Of a DNA stretch of 64,000 bases, positions 17,701-26,150 are shown one piece after another; position 1 is the first letter of the stretch; each line of letters opens with the position of its first letter. The position numbers and the translations under genes are program-made. This DNA is from 34-65-8 sp046294735. Its GTDB lineage: Bacteria; Pseudomonadota; Alphaproteobacteria; Sphingomonadales; Sphingomonadaceae. The DNA is taken from the NCBI GenBank assembly GCA_046294735.1, contig JBKBKB010000001.1:1-64000 (forward strand), in the 5' to 3' direction. The notes under the pieces are model-generated. The model saw only the letters and a program-made list of their open reading frames with translations. It was not told where the DNA came from and ran no database searches.

Positions 17701-17814
17701 GACAGGGCGCTGCTGCTGCGCGGTCAGCGCAGTGGGCACAATGGAAGTGGCCAGAATTCCGCCAAGAATGCCGGCGAGGGACAAGTGCTTCACAAGGTTA
17801 TTCCGCACCGTCAT
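14758..17814 (-). CDS. Exported TPR-CHAT domain protein (caspase-like)
   Basis: 1018 residues from the ATG at 17814-17812, chosen because GAGG lies about nine bases upstream and a signal peptide follows at once (MTVRNNLVKHLSLAGILGG up to LTAQQQ). Residues about 30-190 are a Cys-containing N-terminal domain. About 210-560 holds degenerate TPR helices. The C-terminal CHAT peptidase domain has the His-Cys dyad at H863 (HFATHG) and C912 (SACDTA), then SHWPVPD. CHAT is a clan CD caspase-like fold. The signal peptide puts it outside the cytoplasm. The gene overlaps tpsA by 17 bases, so it is likely a maturation or regulatory partner of that adhesin; this is inference. Confidence 0.92.
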   Translation of the reverse strand: MTVRNNLVKHLSLAGILGGILATSIVPTALTAQQQRPVSLRDSFPIGSNGLCEAQIMAPEPGAGIFDRRYSIICRDASAPIGTLWVLRGKNAQAPGPQFAGDGARCVDKAGGPRPDGLDRAWSYTCTSDDSIIRTSLLVGETGNRTFAASGFAAYEDALRIGIASLATDRIVPGTIEIPLTEASDAAAFARAQAQAISADQALAEAYRRSNSGRFAEAAEFFAASAKSADGSNVIEARLNEGLQQSNLGNFGEALKLFNSVRGAAATSPVLARMLRNYETLDALNRQNGAEALRIIDAPLRVDFEDTAELRQLSIGPNLSRRLSAESGSSLGGFSSTLTPLERAQLLDGQGSYLRAAALRLTGREQDAIVALEQAGEALADVRGGRVTSVVWLRAQILGELAELAERSGRGGETEALHQQGIALLDLHYPDAPVLQSARAQLAGYYARSGRQAEALGLYRDIVSSADGRPAPTLRGLLSPYFNLVLREGKGESAAADIFAASQLLQRPGLAQTQAVLARELSGGSDEASQLFRKATNVGRAIERLRSSILEMQTGGQLSPDVAALLAERTSRLEQLQREQAEIQQKLAEYPRYRAVSEGAVTLSALQSILRDGEAYVKVVNLDRETFVVYATKGEAMAWRADLTPAQMEKAVDDLRASIAITDGGEVLTFPFDIARSRELYQRLFAPVGDRLPASRHIVFEPDGALLRIPMNLLVTDDASVMRYQSNVAKGGDEYDFRGTAWLGRTSEISTSVSPAAFRDVRGSRQSRGTKSYLGLGQNEPIGAVAGGTGGTSSIAGAVDECQWAPSIWANPISSEELFTAAARFGGMDSGVSTVITRADFTDDAIKQKADLNQYRIVHFATHGLVTAPKAECPPRPALLTSFGEGDSDGLLTFAEIFSLQLDADLVVLSACDTAGSATVGATREAGVVSGGDFALDGLVRAFVGAGGRTVVASHWPVPDDYNATQRLISGLLAGDGKATAASLRESQIGLMDDADTSHPFYWSAFAIVGDGAITITR

Positions 17815-20800
17815 TCTCCTCATCCTCGTCTTCATCGTCGGCAGCGCTGTAGAGTGACGCATCCCCGCCACTGGTCACGCCGTCGTCGAACGTGCCTTCC
17901 TCGGCAATCGCGGCCGTTTCGATCAGGCCAGGAAAGTCGATCCCGAATTCAGCACTGGTTTCATCTTCGGCAGGGGGTGGAGGGTCCGCTGCGGTTGCCG
18001 GTGCTTCGACCACGACGGGATTGTTGACCGGCGGGGTTGCCTCGATGACCTCATGCATGCCGCCACCCTCGCATTCGTCGGTATTGATCAGGCAGTTGTT
18101 GAAGCTGCTGCCGTCAGTATAGAGGAAGCTGCCAGGCGAGACCCTCTCGAAATTGACCAGCCGGTAGAAGTCCTCGCCCATGACGAAGGTTCCATCGGTG
18201 TTGCGCTGGCGACCGTAGGCGAACACATCGAGCAGGCTCGACGCCTCGAACGTGCCTATGGTGAGGCCCCCGGCACCCACCAGGATACCACCTGGCTCAG
18301 CCTCTGTGCCCGTGTTTCGGACCAGCAGGCTATCGTCGATAGCAATTGAGACCGATCCACCCCGGATATAGCCGAGTGGGTCATCGGAACCTGTTGCCGG
18401 TGTCCGCAGCAGATCATTACGCCCCGCGAAGTTCGGGTCAGCCTGAAGCTGAGTGATCAGGGCTGCATCGGCTGCCCAGATGCTGCCCTCGCTGCCAAGG
18501 AACAGCTCACCGGAAGGGTTGCCTGCACTATCAAGCACCGCCACCCCGCCGGGTGTGACAATCTCGATCCGCTCGCCGCCGACAATCTCCAACGTATCGG
18601 TTGAAGCAGCATCGAGATAGGCCAGCACGCCTTCAATCCGGATTATCCCCGGCGTGATGATGGAAACGCTGGACGGACCATCATCAAGCGATCCGGCAAG
18701 GGTTACATCCCGGATCAGCAAATCGGGCTGATTGGCTGAAAGGCCGGCAATGACGGGGGCGGAGAACCTGGCTGTTCCTGCCTCGATCCGTTCCACTTCA
18801 GCGGCAGTGAGGGTATAACCCACCTCCTCCGTCGTTCCGCCAAGGATCGCGGTGTGGTTGGTGTCGAGCGAAACCAGGAACACCTCGTTCGCCCCGATCC
18901 GCGCGCCTGGATTGATGTCCAGTTCACCCGAATTGAGAGACATTGTGGCCCCGCCAAACGAGATGGCATTGTCATTATTGCCATTGAAAGTGATCGTACC
19001 GGGCGTTTCCATGGTGATGAATGCAGTCGGCGCTGTCACCGTGGGACCGCCGATCAGACTGCCATTGATTGCAGTTACGGTTATGTCGCCGGATGCCTCG
19101 ACTTGGATAGCGTTTGGCACCAGGAACGACGATCCATTGGCGGTCCAGAGGACATTCTGCCCTCCATTGCTAGCCAACGCTGACACCACAACTGTTCCGA
19201 GATTGGCTTGCGAGCCCACTGCGGACAGTGCAACCCCGCCAGCTGAATTGGAGCTCGCTCCGCCTGCTCCTGTGGTGGCTACCAGCTGACTGGCTGTGAG
19301 AACCGATGAGGCGGCCGGCGCGGGCAGCCTGGTGAGTTCAACTACGGCATCACCGCCACTGGCAGACAGGCCTCCGCCCGACGATGCCGTGGCGGTGAGT
19401 TCAATATTGCCGACAGTCGATGCTTGCCCACTGGTAAGAGTTAGAAGAGCCTGCCCTCCACCCGCATTGCCACTCTGGAACGCTTGCGCATTGCCGTTGA
19501 TCTGAATCTGCCCCGCTGTGAGCGTGGAGCCTGCCTGAAGCCTGATTGTCGCGGCGCCGCCCAGGGCATCTCCTCCCCCTGATGAGACGGCCAGAAGTGC
19601 GGGATCGACCCCGCTTGTGGCCCGCGCAGTCACCACCGTGCCTCCGCTGGTGTTGACGGAGCCGTTGGCTGCCTGCAGCAGAGCGCCGCCGCCCAAAGCA
19701 GCCCCATTTGTGCCAGTCTCGCTACCTCCGCCGATGGCGTCGGCGTTGATGTATAGCTCCACCAACGTCAGCGTGCCGCCGTCCAGCAGTAGACTTGCGT
19801 CTCCGCCGCTGGCGAGGCCACCCGTGCCATTGTCGCTGAAGCCTGCCCGTGCGGTCGATTCAACCCGCAGTATGCCGCCGTTTATTGCCCCGCCGCCAAT
19901 GACAGCTGTCGCGCCTTGCGGCAGCGCATCTCCGCCGTCTCCGCCGACCGATTCTCCTGCGCGGGCATTGGCCCCAACCAACAGTTCCGCAAGTCCGGCA
20001 CCGTCAGGCAGGAGATTTATCACCCCGCCGTCATCGACAACCAGATTGGCCTGCCCTCCAGCCGCACTGCCGCCATCACCATCGATGGCATCACCGCCAG
20101 TGTTTATCGCCAAGACAATTGTCCGACCAACCAGATTGGCTGTGCCGCCTATAACCTCCAGATTTGCCAGACCACCCGAGCCATTGCCACCGTTTGCGGT
20201 GCCTGACCCCAGTCCGCCGGATCCTCCGGCAACGCCCGCCGGGAAACCCGCAGTGAGCGTGCCGCCATTGATAACCGTAATGAAACGCTGGCCGCCCTGT
20301 CCATCGCCACCGGCGATGTTGGCAGAAGGCATGGCGCTGCTTCCGCCCTGGCCAAAGGCGCTGAGGTGCAGTGGACCGGCAGTCAATGTCCCGGCATCGA
20401 CCGTCAGAGAGCCAATCCCGCCGACCCCCAGGCCACCGGCACCGCCTTCGACTGTTGAGGCACCGCCGAAACCGCGGGCGAACAGGCGTAAAGAGCCCAG
20501 CGATCCTGCGCTGCTTGGCAATGCAATGCTGCCTCCGCTAGATGCTGCAACATCCACCGTGCCTCCGGTGCCGGTGCCCCCTATCCCGTCACCGCCGTTG
20601 GACTGACCACCAAATCCAATTGCACCGACGAGCGCACTTTGATTAACCGGATTGAACGGTCCCAACGGCCCCTCATTGATGGTTATGCTGCTGCCGCTGT
20701 CTCGCGCGCGGATATAGGCAAGACCGCCCAGCCCGTTGCCACCCTTTGCCTGAGGGCCGCTGCCACCCTCGCCGCCAGCGCTGATCTGCGCGATGTTGAT

Positions 20801-23800
20801 CTGGAGCGTGCTGCCTGCCTGTGCCAGCAGAAACGCTTGGCCACCCGCGCCATTTCCGCCGGTAAAATCTGCGCTGTTGGCGGTGCCGCCAATCCCATTG
20901 GCGTGGATCCGGGCGAGGCCACCAATCGTGGCATTTCCCTGAATGGGGGTGAAGCTGGCAATATCCGCCAAACCACCGGTGCCATCGCCGCCATCGCCAT
21001 TGAATGCCTCGCCACCAAATCCGATCGCTGAGATCAGCGCGTCGCCGCTGATGTTGGCGGTGCCGCCCTGGAACCCAATAAAGGCGTTGCCACCCGTCCC
21101 GGAACCGCCATTGCCATTAAAGCTGGTCCCGCCATTGCCGGACGAGTTGGCAATGAGTTGGCCAATATTGGCGGTGCCATTATTGCCGGCCAGCAGCCCC
21201 GATTGCCCGCCAGTCCCATTGCCTCCGATCGCGCCATTACCACCAGTCCCGCCACTGAAAATGCTCGCATTTCCGGCTGTCGTTGTGGACAGACGCGCCG
21301 TTAGAAACGCATTGCCGCCCGTGCCGTTGCCACCATTGCCGGTCGGCCGATCAAGCACACTGTCGAGGCCGCCAAAACCGCCGTCGCCGCGCGCCTCAAT
21401 CGTGATGTTGCCGAACTGCACTGACCCTGCGGACACCGATCCATTGCCAGTGCCAATGAACAGGCCGCCTTGCGCAGTGCCGCCAAATCCGTCTCCCCCT
21501 TCGCCTCCGGACAAGGCACCATCGGCGGCACCACCCTGCCCGCCGACGCCAGAGCTGTTGATGAAAACGTCTCCGCCAAATATCAGCGAACCGCGATCAC
21601 CCTGGGCCAGCACAAAAGCCCCATTGCCGAAAGCCGGATCTGCCGCATTGGGGGTTGAGAGCAGACCCCCGCGTCCATCCCCGCCGCGCCCGGCTGAAAT
21701 AGCCAAGCCGGCAGAAGCGGATCCGCCAGCCCCGCCAAAACCCAATGCGTGAACTGTGGTCTCGCCGCCAATCGCTATGCTGGCGTCTTCGGCCAAGTTA
21801 CCTTCGGCCTGAATGAAGGCGTTACCGCCAACGCCGTTTCCGCCGGAGCCGCCGAACCCTTCCGAGGCCTGCCCCCCTCTCGCCGTGGTGAAAGCCTCTG
21901 CAGTCGTTGCGATGGAGATTGACCCAACCCCGGCAAAGGCCCCGGCGATACCGCCTGCCGCATCACCGCCATCTACCCCGTCACCGGCAAACGCCTGAGC
22001 CGATGTGCGGAAGAAATCGCCAACGTCGATGGTGCCGCCAAAAACAGACATACGCGCGCGTCCGCCTGTTGCCGAACCACCCCCAGAAAACGTGGTCAAA
22101 CCGCCAAACGAATCCGCAAGGAGATTGACCCATGTGGCGATATCGATCGCTCCGCCGCTGGCCGCATTGATGCCTGTCGTACCGCCGATACCATCGCCGC
22201 CGTCTCCGAGGAAACCTTCCCCGCCGGTCCCGGTTGAGTCGAGGTTGATCGACTGGCCAAGGTTCAAGGTACTGCCAGCACCATTGGCCGAAGCACTGAC
22301 CAGACCGCCGCTACCTGTGCCACCGCTTTCACCGTTGCCGCCTGTGCCTCGGGCAAAGCCTGCCACTGACTGGGCAATGCTGATCTGGCCGCCATTTCCG
22401 GCGGTTATAAAGACATCGCCGCCCGAACCGCTGCCGCCGCTTCCGATACTGAGGCTGTTCCCGCCAAAGGCATTGGAAAGCAGCAAGGCTTCACCACCAA
22501 TGGTGATTGAACTGCCATCGATCGCGGTAATATCGCTTTGACCGCCAAAAGCGTCCGTCGGCGAGAATTCGCTTCCAAGCGCGGTCGAATCGAGTGTGAC
22601 ATTGCCGCCAACTTCAATCGACCCGGCGTTGTGGGCAAACAAGGTTGCGTTGCCTCCGGTAGCGATACCGCCCGGGGTGCCGTTAGCGACAGCCTGGAGG
22701 TCTACCGAACCGCCAACCTGGATCAGGCCGCCGTTAGCGTTCAGGATCGCCAAACCGCCGGTGCGCGCACCAGTACCCTCCTCAGGGTTGGCCAGCGCGA
22801 CTATGTCGCCGGCGACCGAGAGCGTCGAGCCATCTGCAGCCAGAATTTCGATAGTACCAGCGGTCTGGTCGGGCCCGGTATCGAGACCACCGGAAAACGC
22901 CGCGACCGACCCGGTTATCGAAAGGTCCTCTCCGGCGATGGCATGAATCCGAAGCAGATTGCGCGCCGAAACAGTAAGGTCGCCATCGATCAATACCGGC
23001 CCTGCGTTCGCGAGCGCGAAGAAGTCGCGACTGGCCGATGCCGTCACGCTTGAGGAAATCAACGCATTCTCGATCTGTATTGACGCATCAACACCGTTGT
23101 CCGGGCCGATCACATTCCCGGTAACGTCGCTGCCGGCTGACAGGATGATCTCCCCGTTTACGATCCCTGCACTCACCGCCGGAGCAAAGCCGAGGTTGCC
23201 GGAGAAAAACATCGAGACCGGGTTTGCCTGAGCCTTCGCCACCGCATAGATCAGGTGGTTATCACCTGCGCCGTTGCTGGCCGGGCCAGTGATGTTGCCG
23301 TCAAGCGTCAGAGCGTTGCCGACGCTGGTTCCGACCGGAATGACAATGTCGAACAAACCGTTGCTGTAGGTCAGGTTGACCTGTTCCGCCGCAACATAGG
23401 CGTGGCTGCCGTTGATGGCGACATTGCCGAACACATTGACCTGCGCTCCGGTTGCGATGAAGAAACTGTTTTCGGCTGTGCCGACGATCTGGGCACCGGA
23501 GTTGATCGTAATCGAGGCGGTCGTGCCGGTTTGCCCGATCAGGTTGAGCGGACCTGCACCAAGTGCAAAGTTCTCGAAGCTGGTGAGATTGGGATCCAGC
23601 GTGGTGAACATCAAGCTGCCGATGTCAAACACTGCATTCGAACCGATCAGGAAACCGGTTGGTGAGTAGAAAGCAACAAAGCCACCTGGCGTGAAATTGC
23701 CGAGACCGTCCTGGAGCGACGAGACGACAGTGCCATTCATCACCACCACATTGCCGTTGGTGGCGGGAAGGATACGGTTCAGGACGGAAAAGCCGCCCTG

Positions 23801-24091
23801 CCCCGGCGCATCGAAGAAGAAGGCGGTGGCTCCCGTAGGCAGGAAATCGAGCGCGTTGCCGCCACCGTCTTCCAACGGAGTCCAGTCGATCACCGCGACC
23901 GGGGTGGTGACTTCGATGGAGTCGACACTGGGGATAGCCCGATCGATGTTGGCATTGCCCTGCACCACCACCGGGGTAGCCTGAAAGGCCTGAGCGCTGA
24001 CGCGCTCGGGCACAAGGACCAGCGATGCGGCCAGCGCTGTAGCGCCGCAACCGAGCAGAAGGTGCGAGCGGTTCTTGCAGACTACGGCCAT
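17798..24091 (-). CDS. Two-partner secretion exoprotein TpsA (filamentous haemagglutinin-like)
   Basis: 2097 residues, predicted to be exported through the TpsB pore encoded one base upstream. The signal peptide ends near VSAQA (residue 34), and the TPS haemagglutination-activity domain covers about 40-300. The usual NPNGI box is SPTGF here (from residue 143), followed by LIGSNAVFDIGSLMFTT as in the family. Residues about 550-1550 form a Gly/Asn-rich beta-helix with a recurring GGxGxGGxA motif. A non-repetitive domain follows. Near the C-terminus is a Cys pair, CLINTDEC (C2000, C2007), comparable in placement to the disulfide anchor of HMW1-type adhesins. The last 90 residues are Pro-rich, then strongly acidic. 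Likely a surface adhesin. Confidence 0.93.
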   Translation of the reverse strand: MAVVCKNRSHLLLGCGATALAASLVLVPERVSAQAFQATPVVVQGNANIDRAIPSVDSIEVTTPVAVIDWTPLEDGGGNALDFLPTGATAFFFDAPGQGGFSVLNRILPATNGNVVVMNGTVVSSLQDGLGNFTPGGFVAFYSPTGFLIGSNAVFDIGSLMFTTLDPNLTSFENFALGAGPLNLIGQTGTTASITINSGAQIVGTAENSFFIATGAQVNVFGNVAINGSHAYVAAEQVNLTYSNGLFDIVIPVGTSVGNALTLDGNITGPASNGAGDNHLIYAVAKAQANPVSMFFSGNLGFAPAVSAGIVNGEIILSAGSDVTGNVIGPDNGVDASIQIENALISSSVTASASRDFFALANAGPVLIDGDLTVSARNLLRIHAIAGEDLSITGSVAAFSGGLDTGPDQTAGTIEILAADGSTLSVAGDIVALANPEEGTGARTGGLAILNANGGLIQVGGSVDLQAVANGTPGGIATGGNATLFAHNAGSIEVGGNVTLDSTALGSEFSPTDAFGGQSDITAIDGSSITIGGEALLLSNAFGGNSLSIGSGGSGSGGDVFITAGNGGQISIAQSVAGFARGTGGNGESGGTGSGGLVSASANGAGSTLNLGQSINLDSTGTGGEGFLGDGGDGIGGTTGINAASGGAIDIATWVNLLADSFGGLTTFSGGGSATGGRARMSVFGGTIDVGDFFRTSAQAFAGDGVDGGDAAGGIAGAFAGVGSISIATTAEAFTTARGGQASEGFGGSGGNGVGGNAFIQAEGNLAEDASIAIGGETTVHALGFGGAGGSASAGLAISAGRGGDGRGGLLSTPNAADPAFGNGAFVLAQGDRGSLIFGGDVFINSSGVGGQGGAADGALSGGEGGDGFGGTAQGGLFIGTGNGSVSAGSVQFGNITIEARGDGGFGGLDSVLDRPTGNGGNGTGGNAFLTARLSTTTAGNASIFSGGTGGNGAIGGNGTGGQSGLLAGNNGTANIGQLIANSSGNGGTSFNGNGGSGTGGNAFIGFQGGTANISGDALISAIGFGGEAFNGDGGDGTGGLADIASFTPIQGNATIGGLARIHANGIGGTANSADFTGGNGAGGQAFLLAQAGSTLQINIAQISAGGEGGSGPQAKGGNGLGGLAYIRARDSGSSITINEGPLGPFNPVNQSALVGAIGFGGQSNGGDGIGGTGTGGTVDVAASSGGSIALPSSAGSLGSLRLFARGFGGASTVEGGAGGLGVGGIGSLTVDAGTLTAGPLHLSAFGQGGSSAMPSANIAGGDGQGGQRFITVINGGTLTAGFPAGVAGGSGGLGSGTANGGNGSGGLANLEVIGGTANLVGRTIVLAINTGGDAIDGDGGSAAGGQANLVVDDGGVINLLPDGAGLAELLVGANARAGESVGGDGGDALPQGATAVIGGGAINGGILRVESTARAGFSDNGTGGLASGGDASLLLDGGTLTLVELYINADAIGGGSETGTNGAALGGGALLQAANGSVNTSGGTVVTARATSGVDPALLAVSSGGGDALGGAATIRLQAGSTLTAGQIQINGNAQAFQSGNAGGGQALLTLTSGQASTVGNIELTATASSGGGLSASGGDAVVELTRLPAPAASSVLTASQLVATTGAGGASSNSAGGVALSAVGSQANLGTVVVSALASNGGQNVLWTANGSSFLVPNAIQVEASGDITVTAINGSLIGGPTVTAPTAFITMETPGTITFNGNNDNAISFGGATMSLNSGELDINPGARIGANEVFLVSLDTNHTAILGGTTEEVGYTLTAAEVERIEAGTARFSAPVIAGLSANQPDLLIRDVTLAGSLDDGPSSVSIITPGIIRIEGVLAYLDAASTDTLEIVGGERIEIVTPGGVAVLDSAGNPSGELFLGSEGSIWAADAALITQLQADPNFAGRNDLLRTPATGSDDPLGYIRGGSVSIAIDDSLLVRNTGTEAEPGGILVGAGGLTIGTFEASSLLDVFAYGRQRNTDGTFVMGEDFYRLVNFERVSPGSFLYTDGSSFNNCLINTDECEGGGMHEVIEATPPVNNPVVVEAPATAADPPPPAEDETSAEFGIDFPGLIETAAIAEEGTFDDGVTSGGDASLYSAADDEDEDEENDGAE
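19450..22440 (-). repeat. Gly-rich degenerate repeat region inside tpsA
   Basis: The coding sequence repeats a motif of the form G-G-[ND]-G-x-G-G-x-A every 40-60 residues, for example GGNGTGGQS, GNGGSGTGGNAF, GGDGTGGLAD and GGNGAGGQAF. The units vary in sequence and length, so this is protein-level repetition (beta-helix loops) rather than a tandem DNA array. Confidence 0.6.
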
Positions 24092-24092
24092 G

Positions 24093-25985
24093 TCAGAAAC
24101 TCCAGGGAAGCAGGCGGGCGGTCAGGGAGAAGAGGAAACGAACATCACCTCTGGATGGGGCAAATTCCGGTCGTTCCAGCGGGACGGCGACGGAAAAGTC
24201 GCCCTGCAGTTTGGAGCCTAGCACGGCGCGCACACCGCCCCCCGCAGACCACAGCCGATCCGGGTTGAAGCCGTTGCGGCTGGGGTCCTCGTTCCAGGCC
24301 CAGGCCATGTCGGTGAAGACGTAGGGCTGGAACACTGGCTTGTCCGCCGTCTTGGGGGCTAGGTTGCCATACCGGATTTCGGCTGACAGGCCGATCCCGC
24401 TATCGCCCAGCACGGCACCGGGATTGTAGCCACGCCCGATCGAATAGGTCCCGGCGGCGAACTCCTCGAACGCAGGCAGGGGATCATCGCTCCATTGCGT
24501 TTTCGCTGACAGGGCAAAGGTCCAGTCCGGCGCCGGGCGGAATTCCGCACCAGCTTCAGCCTTGAGCACAAACGGGGTGGGATCGGCTTCGATCCGGCTT
24601 GGTGGGGCCTGACCGCCGACAATGCAACCGAGAGGGTTGACGCGGCAATCGGGGCCGGCACCGAAAATGTCGATCCCGTGCCGCGCTTCCAACGCGAAGC
24701 GGAAGCGGGTGCGCGGTTCATGGGCGGTATAACCGTTCACCCGGGAAACGCTGGGCGCATCGACGAAATCACCCGCCACCCGGGCATAGAGCGTTCGCAC
24801 CCTGTCGCGAGTCAGCAAAATGTTGTTCACATCGACATTCTGGTCGACATAATCGAATCCAGCTTCTCCGATCACCGTGGCCGAGCGGCTGCGGCGGAAC
24901 GGATAACTGGCCTGGACGGTCGCCAGCAGTGTCTCCGATTCAACGTCGAAGCCGGGCAAATTGATGTCGGGGTTGGTAACGCTGTAGGTGAGTGTCCCAC
25001 CAAGGCGCAGGCCCTGGCTGCCAAGCCGGAAGTCATGACCAAGCTGGAACGTCTGCTGTTCCTCGAACTCCAGGGTCGAGAACAGGGCGATGGTCGTGCG
25101 GTCGCCCAGCCCGGTGATGTCGTAGATCTCCCCGCGCAGGAGCCCGCCAAACCTGCCGATTGCTTTGGAGCCATAGTTCTGGATATTGAGGTCAAGCGAG
25201 CCCGTGCGCCGCACGACCGCGATTTCGCCGGTCAAGTCACCGGGCGCTCCGCCTGCCGCCGGGCGCAACGAAAGGCGCACATCGACGCCCGGCAGGTCAT
25301 CGGCCAGAAGCAGATACCGCTCGGCGTCGCGAGTGTTGAATACCGGCTGCTCGGTCAGTTGCTCGAGATAGGAAGCCACCAGCTTTTCCGAAGGGCCCGC
25401 TTCACCGCGCACACGCAATGCAGTGAGACGGCCGAACACCACGCGGAAATCGGCCACGCCGTCACTCAGGTTCTGTTCGGGGATTTCGACAGTGGCGAGG
25501 TAGCCGCGTTGCTGGAGCGCGGCATTGGCCTTGGCCCGGATGTCACACAAGGCAGCAAGCGGCAGTTCGCGCCCGAGGTACCCGGCGTAGCTATCCGCCA
25601 GCGACAGGCCTGGCACTTTGTCGAGACCGATGAACTCGACCCCGCTCAAGGTCAGGCGGATCTCGGCATATTCGGCCCGGTCGAGCGCGCATGGGGCGCG
25701 CTCCATCGCCCCGTCAATCGTAAGGGTCGGCGCATCCTGCTGCCGAAGTTGGCTCGGCGGGATCAGTTCGTCGCGGGTCGGCGGGATGACTGCGCCCGGA
25801 AGCCCTTGCGCACTGGCGGGAACAACGGGAGAAACGAGCGCAAGGCCCAGTAAGGCGCTCGACAGCAGAGAAGTGGTGGTTCCGTGATTGACAGCGGAAA
25901 CAGAGCTTACGGCCGCACCGCCTGACGTATTCGAAACTGACAAGGTCGTCCCCCAAAGCAAACGCTGCGACGCGCCAACCGGCAC
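24093..25985 (-). CDS. Two-partner secretion transporter TpsB (ShlB/FhaC/HecB family)
   Basis: Omp85-superfamily pore that exports TpsA across the outer membrane. 630 residues. An unusually long, basic-poor leader ends near PASAQ (about residue 60). A POTRA region follows (about 85-260: VEFIGLDKVPGLSLADS, RGYLATVEIP), then a 16-strand-type barrel, with the C-terminus ending in Phe (LLPWSF). The GTG at 25985 is the first start after an upstream stop and lacks a strong Shine-Dalgarno. A TTG at 25943 has GGGGGA five bases before it and is an alternative. It is the first gene of the tpsB > tpsA > CHAT operon, one base before tpsA. Confidence 0.93.
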   Translation of the reverse strand: MPVGASQRLLWGTTLSVSNTSGGAAVSSVSAVNHGTTTSLLSSALLGLALVSPVVPASAQGLPGAVIPPTRDELIPPSQLRQQDAPTLTIDGAMERAPCALDRAEYAEIRLTLSGVEFIGLDKVPGLSLADSYAGYLGRELPLAALCDIRAKANAALQQRGYLATVEIPEQNLSDGVADFRVVFGRLTALRVRGEAGPSEKLVASYLEQLTEQPVFNTRDAERYLLLADDLPGVDVRLSLRPAAGGAPGDLTGEIAVVRRTGSLDLNIQNYGSKAIGRFGGLLRGEIYDITGLGDRTTIALFSTLEFEEQQTFQLGHDFRLGSQGLRLGGTLTYSVTNPDINLPGFDVESETLLATVQASYPFRRSRSATVIGEAGFDYVDQNVDVNNILLTRDRVRTLYARVAGDFVDAPSVSRVNGYTAHEPRTRFRFALEARHGIDIFGAGPDCRVNPLGCIVGGQAPPSRIEADPTPFVLKAEAGAEFRPAPDWTFALSAKTQWSDDPLPAFEEFAAGTYSIGRGYNPGAVLGDSGIGLSAEIRYGNLAPKTADKPVFQPYVFTDMAWAWNEDPSRNGFNPDRLWSAGGGVRAVLGSKLQGDFSVAVPLERPEFAPSRGDVRFLFSLTARLLPWSF

Positions 25986-26000
25986 GAAGCTTCATTTGCG

Positions 26001-26011
26001 ACCCTGTCCGC
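26001..26011 (+). repeat. Distal copy of the tRNA-Ser 3'-end 11-mer (possible attR core)
   Basis: ACCCTGTCCGC, identical and in the same orientation as 4960-4970. It lies 16 bases outside the tpsB start, at the end of the surface-protein block. The match stops at 11 bases on both sides. Confidence 0.3.
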
Positions 26012-26126
26012 GAAACGTTGTCAGGATACGCACCATTCGCGCCCCGATTCTTCTGCAGCCGTTACCGACTGATCCATCCCGCACTGCAAGCAATATCGTG
26101 TTGCGACGGGATTGCAATGTTGTTGG

Positions 26127-26140
26127 CCCGGAAAACCGGG
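26127..26140 (-). terminator. Possible weak terminator hairpin after lpd
   Basis: CCCGG-AAAA-CCGGG on the plus strand is a 5-bp stem 10 bases past the lpd stop. There is no T tract, so termination is uncertain. The rest of 26012-26150 must hold neither gene end nor RNA gene that I can see. The tpsB promoter would not be here, because lpd and tpsB read the same way and tpsB is downstream. Confidence 0.25.
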
Positions 26141-26150
26141 AAGGGACACA

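Noticed and set aside
14758..17814. CHAT protein as a cytoplasmic antiphage protease (gasdermin- or CRISPR-linked)
   Set aside because: It has a Sec signal peptide and is fused by overlap to a secretion operon. No gasdermin, effector or CRISPR gene is nearby.
19450..22440. CRISPR-like or tandem DNA repeats in the CCGCC-rich stretch
   Set aside because: Units vary in length and sequence and lie in one open frame. There are no constant repeats with unique spacers.
19617..22541. Long Pro/Ser-rich plus-strand frames within tpsA
   Set aside because: They are the complement of Gly-rich codons (GGC/GGT reads as Pro/Ala/Thr). The minus strand has the signal peptide and TPS domain.
26001..26011. Second or partial tRNA gene at the distal repeat
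   Set aside because: Only 11 bases match the tRNA 3' end. No T-arm or anticodon arm surrounds them.
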